NCBI GenBank assembly: GCA_038751255.1
Contig: JBCDGN010000003.1
Location: 40,041 to 104,040 of the forward strand
DNA: 64,000 nucleotides
Origin: JANSYP01 sp038751255
GTDB lineage: Bacteria > Pseudomonadota > Alphaproteobacteria > Rhodobacterales > Rhodobacteraceae
Reading direction: 5' to 3'
In this document: piece by piece, positions 36,224 to 45,360 of the stretch
Numbering within the stretch: position 1 is the stretch's first letter
Layout of the letters: every line of letters begins with the position of its first letter
Program-made: the position numbers and the translations under genes
The notes under the pieces: generated by a model
What the model saw: the letters and a program-made list of their open reading frames with translations, nothing else
What the model was told of the DNA's origin: nothing
Database searches by the model: none

Positions 36224-36833
36224 ACGCGGCTATCATCATGGCAATTTACGTCAGGCCTTGATTGATGCCGCGCTGGAGCTGATCGCCGATAAAGGCCCAC
36301 AAGGCTTCACGCTCTCTGAGGCCGCGAAACGGGCGGGCGTCACGCCGGCTGCGGTCTATCGCCATTTCGAAGGACGTGAAGATTTGATCGCGGAGATTGC
36401 CCGGCAAGGCTATGAAATCTTTGCCGATTTGATGGATTATGCCTTCGATGGTGGAAGCCCAAGCGCAATGGCCGCCTTTTCCGCCCAAGGGCGGGCCTAT
36501 CTCGCCTTCGCGAAGAAATACCCCGGCCATTATGTGGCGATGTTTGAAAGCGGACTTTCCGTGAACCGCACACCAGAACTCGCCGCCGCTGCCGCCAGGG
36601 CACGTTCAACTTTGGAGCGTGCCGCAGAGGCGCTGTCACAGCATATCCCGCCCGAAAAGCGCCCGCCGCCGGCGATGTTTTCGGCTCATGTTTGGGCCAT
36701 GAGCCACGGTGTTGTGGAACTTTTTGCCCGTGGCGCACCGGGATCTAAATCACCCTTTCCGCCGGAGGAGCTTTTGGAATCCGGCATTGGCATCTATTTG
36801 CGCGGTCTGGGTCTTATCCCACCTGATAGCTAA
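36216..36833 (+). CDS. TetR-family transcription regulator
   Basis: A 205-residue regulator starting MPKRGYHHGNLRQALIDAA. The HTH is FTLSEAAKRAGVTPAAVYRHF (in the first 55 residues). The C-terminal domain has SAHVWAMSHGVVELFARG, seen in TetR_C_33/WHG-type members. The ATG at 36216 lies eight bases inside the ppk2 tail. The effector is unknown; ppk2 upstream is a possible target or partner. Converges with cueR, overlapping by four bases. Confidence 0.87.
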   Translation: MPKRGYHHGNLRQALIDAALELIADKGPQGFTLSEAAKRAGVTPAAVYRHFEGREDLIAEIARQGYEIFADLMDYAFDGGSPSAMAAFSAQGRAYLAFAKKYPGHYVAMFESGLSVNRTPELAAAAARARSTLERAAEALSQHIPPEKRPPPAMFSAHVWAMSHGVVELFARGAPGSKSPFPPEELLESGIGIYLRGLGLIPPDS

Positions 36834-37234
36834 GACGCGCCTTCGCGGTTCTCTGCGGCCAGACCCTCTAAAATCGGACAGTCAGGCCGTGCGTCCCCAT
36901 GACACTTATGGACCAGAGTTTTGAGCGTCGCCTGCATCGCTTCCAGTTCTGCAATCTTCTTTGCAATCCGCGTCAAATGCTCTTCGGTGAGTGTCTTCAC
37001 ATCGGCACTGGCCCGGCTGCGGTCCTCGTAAAGCGACAGCAGCTTCCGGCAGTCATCGATCGAAAAACCCAGCGACCGCGCACGCCCCAGAAAGATCAGC
37101 TTATGCAGATCGCTGTCTGAAAACGCGCGGTACCCATTGGCGTCGCGGCCCGCACGGACCAACCCGATCTCTTCATAGTAGCGGATGGTTTTGGCTGGGA
37201 GCCCGGAGTGCCGGGCGCATTCTCCAATGTTCAT
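36830..37234 (-). CDS. cueR: CueR copper-responsive MerR-family activator
   Basis: A 134-residue MerR-type regulator. The HTH with IGECARHSGLPAKTIRYYEEIGL (two stretches) is followed by the coiled dimerisation helix. Cys111 and Cys119 in KCHGDARPDCPIL match the two Cu(I) ligands of CueR (Cys112 and Cys120 in E. coli). It is transcribed away from copA, and the copA promoter 50-75 bp upstream of its start carries a fitting dyad, so it almost certainly turns on copA in response to Cu(I). Confidence 0.93.
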   Translation of the reverse strand: MNIGECARHSGLPAKTIRYYEEIGLVRAGRDANGYRAFSDSDLHKLIFLGRARSLGFSIDDCRKLLSLYEDRSRASADVKTLTEEHLTRIAKKIAELEAMQATLKTLVHKCHGDARPDCPILEGLAAENREGAS

Positions 37235-37279
37235 TTCGCGCTCCTTAGACTGATTTCTCCCTATCTATCGTAAGGCCCC

Positions 37280-37310
37280 TTGACCTTCCAGTGACTGGAA
37301 GCCCTATCTG
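37280..37310 (+). promoter_or_regulatory. copA promoter with CueR-type operator (19-bp spacer)
   Basis: The -35 TTGACC (37280-37285) and -10-like TATCTG (37305-37310) are exactly 19 bases apart, the lengthened spacer typical of MerR-regulated promoters. Within it lies a perfect inverted repeat CTTCCAGT-G-ACTGGAAG (37285-37301). This fits CueR binding and DNA underwinding on Cu(I) binding. The site is 23 bases before the copA ATG. Confidence 0.9.
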
Positions 37311-37332
37311 AGTAGTCGGAAAAGAGGCCTAA

Positions 37333-39780
<2,448 letters not shown>

Positions 39781-39823
39781 TGGCCTTCCGGGCAGCAGAC
39801 GCGCAGTAAGATCTGGTTGCGCA

Positions 39824-39849
39824 AATCGGCAAGGATCACCTTGCCGATT
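39824..39849. terminator. Terminator hairpin between copA and RTX-like gene 1
   Basis: A perfect 11-bp inverted repeat, AATCGGCAAGG, loop ATCA, CCTTGCCGATT, sits between convergent copA and the first RTX-like gene. It is a good bidirectional stop-site candidate although no T-run follows. A slightly altered copy is at 41416-41439. Confidence 0.6.
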
Positions 39850-39878
39850 GCCTATCTCGGAGACTTCAAACGATGCGC

Positions 39879-40700
39879 TCAGCCGGTTGCCGTAAACGGA
39901 TCTTCGACACCGTAGAACACGTTTGTGTTGATATTGATGTCCTGCGCAGTCAATTCGACGTTCAGGAAAGTCACTGTGCCGAGAGCGTCGCCTTGGTGAG
40001 CACCCGCGCCGCCCTGTTCTGAGTAAAACACCAAAAGCGTGTCATCTTCTTTGCCATCGCCATCGGCGTCGACAAGCGTCGCTGACTCCAAGGCCACAGT
40101 GTGGCCCTCAAAGATCAGCGTGTCGACCTTTGGGTTATAGTCTTTGACCACATCATTGCCGATCTGCTCCACCCAATGGTTGTGCGGCGCACCGTTTTCA
40201 CCTGCAACGGCCCGGTAATCCACATCGCCGGTCTCATCTCGATGCTTGTCGAGGATTTCTTCTTTCGCATCGAGCAACCAGCGGAAGGTGAATGTATCGG
40301 GACCTTTCCCACCGATCAGAACATCGTTGTCTTGCAGGGGTTCTTTGGGTTCTACCTTAGTCACGCCTGCGGCGACCTCTTGCGCGATCTCAGGCTCTCC
40401 GCCCCAGGAGAACGACATCAAATTGTCTTCGCCTTTCCCACCTCGCAAGACGTCATTGCCGCCACCGCCTTCTAAAGTGTCGTTCCCATTGTTGCCGAAA
40501 AGCTTGTTTTTCTTGCTATTTCCCCACACATCGTCATTGCCTGCGAGCGCTTTGATGTTTTTTGTCTTTGGACCAGCAATCAACTCATCGTCATCACTTG
40601 AGCCGCGCAGCTTTTTTCCGCCAGAGCCGAAGACAGCTCCCCCAAAAACTCCCCAGAAATCAGCGTTCCAGTCGTTCTCATACCACTTGCGATTGGTCAT
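39879..40700 (-). CDS. RTX-like calcium-binding protein 1
   Basis: A 273-residue acidic protein without a Sec signal. Residues about 55-95 hold short Gly-Asp-rich nonapeptide-like repeats (GNNGNDTLE, GGGGNDVLR, GGKGEDNLM) of the hemolysin-type calcium-binding class. The C-terminal half, from about 165 (NHWVEQIGNDVV), is a conserved domain I cannot name, ending VEDPFTATG. Probably exported by a type I system through its C-terminus. The start at 40700 has AAGGAGAGCG upstream. It has a close paralogue at 41471-42292. Confidence 0.8.
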   Translation of the reverse strand: MTNRKWYENDWNADFWGVFGGAVFGSGGKKLRGSSDDDELIAGPKTKNIKALAGNDDVWGNSKKNKLFGNNGNDTLEGGGGNDVLRGGKGEDNLMSFSWGGEPEIAQEVAAGVTKVEPKEPLQDNDVLIGGKGPDTFTFRWLLDAKEEILDKHRDETGDVDYRAVAGENGAPHNHWVEQIGNDVVKDYNPKVDTLIFEGHTVALESATLVDADGDGKEDDTLLVFYSEQGGAGAHQGDALGTVTFLNVELTAQDININTNVFYGVEDPFTATG

Positions 40701-41019
40701 CTCGCTCTCCTTCACAAACCGGTGGCTCCGGTGGCCCTAAAAGAGCCCAGGAAAGATCACACAACGAAAAAAATACCGAATCTTCAGAAGCTTGGCGAAG
40801 AAATGCTGACAATAGCTCACAAGAGGCTCGGAAAAAGTCTATGCGAAAAATTGCCGATATTTGACTACAGAATGTAATCTGTTCCCGCGTACCAAGTGAG
40901 TCTTGGGAACAGTTTGCGCCATTTCATCAAGCGAAAAATTGCTTAGGACCCAAACAAGCTTCAATTTCAGCATCGGCGAGTTTCCGCGGTCGTTGCAGTG
41001 GACTCGTCACGTTTGGTGC

Positions 41020-41370
41020 AACACCCGGCGTCCAACACCACATGCCGGCACAGTGTCCGAGCGCAGACCGCTTACTGGATGGGAACTTTCGCAGATGAGG
41101 ACGCGAGGAGCGCGGGCGCTGCCCTGGTAAAAGGAGACCTGAGCGCTCTTCTCTGTGCTCGTCGCTTGGGCTACGTCATCGCTCAGAACATCCGCAAAGC
41201 GCTTTTTTTTGCATTTGCGGATAGCGGCATCGCTGTTCCTGTCGCCGCGGGCGTTCTCTATCCATTTTTTTTGAGTAACTCTGACGCCAATGGTAACTGC
41301 GGTCTCGATGAGACTTTCATTGGAATTGGTCATTGCCAATAGGCTTGGGCTGCGACGCACGACACTCTGA
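41020..41370 (+). pseudogene. Decayed second copy of the copA 3' end
   Basis: Pieces of the CopA C-terminus read across three frames: GVQHHMPAQCPSAD near 41030 (cf. GVNDAPALAAAD), then MGTFADEDARSAGAALVKG to VPVAAGVLYPFF (41078-41270), and finally LTPMVTAVSMRLS to LGLRRTTL with a TGA at 41370. It lines up with 39430-39780. At least two frameshifts and many changes show it is non-functional. It is the left part of the duplicated unit. Confidence 0.82.
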
Positions 41371-41415
41371 TATCATTTCTGAATGCAGTCAGACGATGAA
41401 GTCTGGTTGTGCAAA

Positions 41416-41439
41416 ATCGGCGAGGGTGGCCTTGCCGAT
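41416..41439. terminator. Terminator hairpin, copy B
   Basis: ATCGGCGAGG, loop GTGG, CCTTGCCGAT: ten pairs with one G-T wobble. It is the duplicated counterpart of 39824-39849, downstream of the second RTX-like gene. Retention of pairing in both copies supports a real function. Confidence 0.5.
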
Positions 41440-41470
41440 GCTTGATCTCAGGGAATGCCAAGACGGCTTG

Positions 41471-42292
41471 TCAGCCTGTCGCAGAGAACGGATCCTCAAT
41501 CCCATAAAACACATTGGTGTTGATCGTGATATCAGCCTCAGTCAATTCGACATCTAGGAATGTCACAGTACCGAGCGCATCGCCTTGGTGGGCGCCCGCC
41601 CCACCTTGTTCTGAATAGAAGACCAGAAGCGTGTCATCTTCTTGACCATCGTTATCGGCATCGATGAGGGTCGCTGACGCCAATGCGACGGTGTGTCCTT
41701 CAAAGATCAGAGTATCCTCTTCTGGGTCATAGTCTCTGACCACATCATCACCGATTTTTTCGACCCAATGATTGTGAGGAGCGCCATTCTCACCTGCAAC
41801 GGCACGGTAATCCACATCACCGGTCTCATCGCGGTGCTTGTCGAGGATTTCTTCCTTCGCATCGAGCAACCAGCGAAAGATAAATGTGTCTGCGTCTGCC
41901 CCGCCGGTCAGGACATCATTGTCTTCCAGAGGTTCATCCGGTTCGACCTTTGTCACACCCTCTGCGACCGCTTGGGCAATCTCGGGTTCTCCCCCCCAAG
42001 AAATCGACAACAGCGTATCTAAGCCTCTCCCGCCGTTCATGTTGTCGTTGCCGCCGCCACCTTCTAGGAAGTCGTCGTCATCGCCGCCGTTGATTAAGTT
42101 CTTTCGATAGTTGCCCCAAAGTTCGTCGTCACCTTTGAAACCTCTGATATTTCTGGTTTCAAGCCCAGCAACCAGGATGTCGTCTTCACTTGTGCCGCGA
42201 AGCCCTTTGTCACTTGTCCCAAAGGTTACCCCGCCGGAGACTTCCCATTCCTCATCGTACCAAACTTCGTCATACCGCTTGCGATACATCAT
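41471..42292 (-). CDS. RTX-like calcium-binding protein 2
   Basis: A 273-residue paralogue of the protein at 39879-40700. The C-terminal half is nearly identical (HTVALASATLIDAD, EQGGAGAHQGDALGTVTFL, ending IEDPFSATG), while the N-terminal part and Gly-Asp repeats (GGDDDDFLE, GGGGNDNMN, GGRGLDTLL) have drifted. The start at 42292 has the same AAGGAGAGC leader. Both genes keep their frame, so both are probably expressed. No type I secretion genes are in the window. Confidence 0.8.
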   Translation of the reverse strand: MMYRKRYDEVWYDEEWEVSGGVTFGTSDKGLRGTSEDDILVAGLETRNIRGFKGDDELWGNYRKNLINGGDDDDFLEGGGGNDNMNGGRGLDTLLSISWGGEPEIAQAVAEGVTKVEPDEPLEDNDVLTGGADADTFIFRWLLDAKEEILDKHRDETGDVDYRAVAGENGAPHNHWVEKIGDDVVRDYDPEEDTLIFEGHTVALASATLIDADNDGQEDDTLLVFYSEQGGAGAHQGDALGTVTFLDVELTEADITINTNVFYGIEDPFSATG

Positions 42293-42573
42293 ATTGCTCT
42301 CCTTCACACACCGGTTGCTCCGGTGGGCTTAAATGAGCGCAATGCACATCGCACATTCAAAATAAATTCGAATCTTCAGCAGCTTGGCAAAGATTCGCTG
42401 ACAATAGCTGTATTTAAGATTTTGAAATATTCTGAAACAAACACCCAGAAACCGGCAGAATTATGCCGTTTACGCAGGGTAAGGGCGAAAAATCCAAAAA
42501 ATTAACCGAATCTTAATAAGCAACATTCCGCCGATAAGCGTTAATAATTCGCAGTTCAACCCGTGATTGTTTC

Positions 42574-43158
42574 TTAAGCGAACTTGAAACCTCGCAACCT
42601 GTTTCGCAGTATCCGGCGCGCGAGGAGGCCCGCAAAAACGCTTGACAACAGCAGACCGCTTGTTGGGAGCGGGACTGGCGCGACGTCGTAACGGATTTTG
42701 AGTGTGAGCGATCCCACGATAAAGCCCTCATCCACGTCGCCGTTTTCAGTCAAGATGATGTTCAGCTTCGGGCCGGTAAATCCGCCAAAGCGGGAGAAAG
42801 GAACCGCAAGCTCGAAACTGCCCGTGGCGTCGAAGCTTGTCGGGTTCACGCTGGTGATGGAGACCGTCCCAGAGGTGTCCAGACCCGTATGCGTCCCATC
42901 AATCGTAAACAGCAGCGTCTCTGTCTCATTGTGGTTGCCATCGAGATCAAGGTCCGAAAATGACCCTATCAGCAGCAGTTCCGACGCCCAGGGCGCTGGC
43001 GCCCGCAAAGAGGTGAAGCGGAACTTGAAAGGATCGATTTGCTCTTGAAAGTCGTCCAATCCAAGATTGGATTCAGCGCGGGTCTGGACGGCGGTAAATG
43101 GCAAAGCATGCGCGGACGCTGTGTAAAGCACCGCCACAAGAATGAAAATACACCGCAT
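42574..43158 (-). CDS. VPLPA-CTERM sorted surface protein
   Basis: A 194-residue protein with a signal peptide ending AHA-L and the C-terminal sorting signal VPLPTSGLLLSSVFAGLLA followed by RRILRNR. This motif, membrane helix and basic end define VPLPA-CTERM proteins of alphaproteobacteria, cleaved by a dedicated exosortase. The middle part is beta-rich (FTIDGTHTGLDTSGTVSIT) without a named domain. The start at 43158 gives a proper signal peptide; the longer frame to 43200 does not. The matching exosortase must lie elsewhere in the genome. Confidence 0.82.
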   Translation of the reverse strand: MRCIFILVAVLYTASAHALPFTAVQTRAESNLGLDDFQEQIDPFKFRFTSLRAPAPWASELLLIGSFSDLDLDGNHNETETLLFTIDGTHTGLDTSGTVSITSVNPTSFDATGSFELAVPFSRFGGFTGPKLNIILTENGDVDEGFIVGSLTLKIRYDVAPVPLPTSGLLLSSVFAGLLARRILRNRLRGFKFA

Positions 43159-43340
43159 TTCCCGCCCCAGATAGAGTTCAGCCAAGAAGCTTCGCCACAA
43201 CCCGCAAAACCTGTCAGGGGTGATCCCTAAATTAGGCTAAAAATCTCTTTAAATTGGCGCGCTACGAGGCAAAAATATGTTTTCGCGCGCATTTGACTGG
43301 GCATCAAGCAATCGGGGCACGCATCGCCCCGCAGACAGTG

Positions 43341-44369
43341 TCAGTCTGCAGGGTCCCAAAGGAACCGCGCGGTCACCACACCATGGTCGGTTGTGGCGGG
43401 ATCATCATCGTCCAGATGATCGTTCCAGATCTTCAACTCTTTAAATGACCACAGGCGGTTACGGGAATGGTCATAGAATTGCTCTGACACCAAGACATGG
43501 TCGAGCACCTCCATCACCCCCTTGTAGTCATGGGTATAATCAACAGCGCGATGCGATCTGAAGGATTGCAGACGCGTCGCTGCATAGAGGCCATCATCAT
43601 TGCGCGATCCCACACGTGATTTGTCGAACGGTCGATACCGAGGTTGTTCGCTGATGATCGAGACCGTGTTGGAGTATTCGCCATCATTGAGATCGCCGAG
43701 CACCACCACAGGTACATCGGTGCCCTTCATCAAATCAGTCACGATGATGCGCAAGGCTGTGGCTTCGGCGGTTCTTCGGATGGTCGACAATGCCGCGCCG
43801 AGTGCTCCAGCATGCGCCTTTATCTTTGGGTCGTCGCGCTCCGCTCGGTCGAGCCAAGTGGGCAGCTTTGATTTCAGATGGGCGCAAAACACTCGTATCG
43901 CTGGGATCTCTGGGTGATCTTTGTTCACGACTTCCAGATCGAGAATGCTGCGAGAGAAGATATCGATCTTCACCTCAATCTCATCGTCTTCGGGATTTCC
44001 GCTGCGCTTTTTCAGCTTGAACGAGTCAGGGAATTTTTTATGGACACGCCGTTCACGAACTTCCCACGGATCGCGCACAAGAGCTGCGACTGCAATATCG
44101 TACCAGTCATCGCCCACGGCTTTGATCAGTGCGGGCTTGTAGCGATCTTCCAATCCCGCAGCGCGCAACATGTCAAAAAGACAGTCCTGCGACCACAGCT
44201 CCTGTAAGGCAATGACATCGGCATCCATGCGCTGCAATTGGGACGCAGACCAACGTATCTTCGCGTCATATTCTTCCACCGTGTAGGGTGAGGAATTGCG
44301 ACGCCGCGCTTCGTTGGCCAGTTGAAGATTGTATAGATTGAAGGTCCCAAAGCTGATGTCTTTGCCCAT
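43341..44369 (-). CDS. Endonuclease/exonuclease/phosphatase-fold protein
   Basis: A 342-residue protein of the EEP superfamily: FGTFNLYNLQ (metal site), DVIALQELW (catalytic Glu), VVVLGDLNDGEYS (Asp-Asn pair) and TTDHGVVTARF (closing Asp-His). It has no signal peptide. The family covers DNA nucleases, phosphatases and sphingomyelinases, so the substrate is open. ATG 44369 is chosen as it starts the fold; the frame to 44477 adds a leader of doubtful reality. Confidence 0.82.
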   Translation of the reverse strand: MGKDISFGTFNLYNLQLANEARRRNSSPYTVEEYDAKIRWSASQLQRMDADVIALQELWSQDCLFDMLRAAGLEDRYKPALIKAVGDDWYDIAVAALVRDPWEVRERRVHKKFPDSFKLKKRSGNPEDDEIEVKIDIFSRSILDLEVVNKDHPEIPAIRVFCAHLKSKLPTWLDRAERDDPKIKAHAGALGAALSTIRRTAEATALRIIVTDLMKGTDVPVVVLGDLNDGEYSNTVSIISEQPRYRPFDKSRVGSRNDDGLYAATRLQSFRSHRAVDYTHDYKGVMEVLDHVLVSEQFYDHSRNRLWSFKELKIWNDHLDDDDPATTDHGVVTARFLWDPAD

Positions 44370-44701
44370 GGTGTCTCTTTCTTTGGCTGTCAGGAGCCGT
44401 GGACGAGCCCTGTTAAGAGGCACTAAACCATAAGACAGCGATGGTTGCGTGAAGAAACGAGGGTCTTCGATTGACAAGCTGGCCTTAGAAAGGTGACCAA
44501 AGACTTTTGTCAGGAAATGACGTTAACAAGTTACGCGTTAAGTTTCCATAATAAACAGATAGTTACAACATGTAATTCGGATTGAAGCTATTTTCGGCCA
44601 GGCCTTTTAAGAGCCCATAAAGCTAAAAAACTGACCCTCTACCCAGGCGCTGACTGAACCAGTGCCGAGAGCTTGGCTCATTGGATACTAGAGGATCACG
44701 C
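44370..44701. other. Intergenic region, nuclease-fold gene / Cache gene
   Basis: 332 bases between divergent genes with no plausible gene. AT-rich blocks around 44540-44600 may hold promoters for either side. I see no repeat or RNA structure. Confidence 0.4.
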
Positions 44702-45274
44702 ATGCCAAAACGTACAACAGCACTTGTCGCAGCTCTTCTCATGATTGCGGCTCCGGCGGTCGCTAATGAATATGAACCGTCCATGCGCGCATATATCGAA
44801 GAACACGTCGCCCCTTGGGTCAGCGACCCTGCGATCGTTGCGCAAGTGAAGTCGCAGAACAAAGCCCATGAGACGCTGTCTCAGGGTGACATCGATCAGC
44901 TTGATCAAGATTGGCGCGCGCAGGTTGGTGCGTCAGAGACGCCGCTAATCAGCACCGTGCTGAGCAATGAAGCATCGCAGTTCTTGCTTGAGCGCGTCGG
45001 TGATGCAGGCGGTGTCATCTCTGAGGTTTTTGTGACCGACAATCTCGGCCTCAATGTCGCTTCCAGCGGGGTCACCTCTGACTATTGGCAAGGCGACGAA
45101 GCAAAGTTCACCGAGGTCTATGGCAAGGGTCCCGAAGCCATGCATTTTGGCGACATCGAATTCGACGACTCTGCCCAGACCTATCTTGGACAAATTTCGG
45201 TGCCCGTTACCGACCCCGATACCGGCACCGTCATTGGTGTGATGACCATCGGGCTCGACGCAGAAGCCCTTTAA
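44702..45274 (+). CDS. Secreted single Cache-like sensor protein
   Basis: A 190-residue protein with a signal peptide ending AVA-N, then a Cache/PAS-like periplasmic domain: ISEVFVTDNLGLNVASSGVTSDYWQGDE and YLGQISVPVTDPDTGTVIGVMTIGLD (each in pieces) match the classic ligand-binding half of receptor proteins. It has no membrane anchor or signalling domain of its own. The MCP gene starts 86 bp later, so it may be a periplasmic ligand-binding partner of that receptor. The start at 44702 has GAGG upstream. Confidence 0.8.
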   Translation: MPKRTTALVAALLMIAAPAVANEYEPSMRAYIEEHVAPWVSDPAIVAQVKSQNKAHETLSQGDIDQLDQDWRAQVGASETPLISTVLSNEASQFLLERVGDAGGVISEVFVTDNLGLNVASSGVTSDYWQGDEAKFTEVYGKGPEAMHFGDIEFDDSAQTYLGQISVPVTDPDTGTVIGVMTIGLDAEAL

Positions 45275-45280
45275 AAAACA

Positions 45281-45309
45281 AGGTCAGGCACGATCAGCGA
45301 GCCTGACCT
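45281..45309 (+). terminator. Hairpin between Cache gene and MCP gene
   Basis: AGGTCAGGC (45281-45289) and GCCTGACCT (45301-45309) pair perfectly around an 11-base loop and are followed by ATTTCCCTT. It may be a partial terminator that makes the secreted sensor more abundant than the receptor. Confidence 0.6.
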
Positions 45310-45360
45310 ATTTCCCTTGCGAAAACTGTTTTCTTCGCGCGCCGTTTGAAGGAGAAGACT

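Larger units (their letters stand above)
41020..42415. repeat. Tandem duplication, copy B (copA remnant + RTX-like gene 2)
   Basis: The second copy of the unit at 39430-40830. The copA part has decayed while the RTX-like gene stays open, which points to selection on the RTX-like product. The 190 bp between the copies (40830-41020) may be further decayed copA sequence but shows no clear match by eye. Confidence 0.75.

Noticed and set aside
40740..41020. An independent small gene between the two RTX-like genes
   Set aside because: Open frames here are short and lie next to the decayed copA copy; probably duplication debris.
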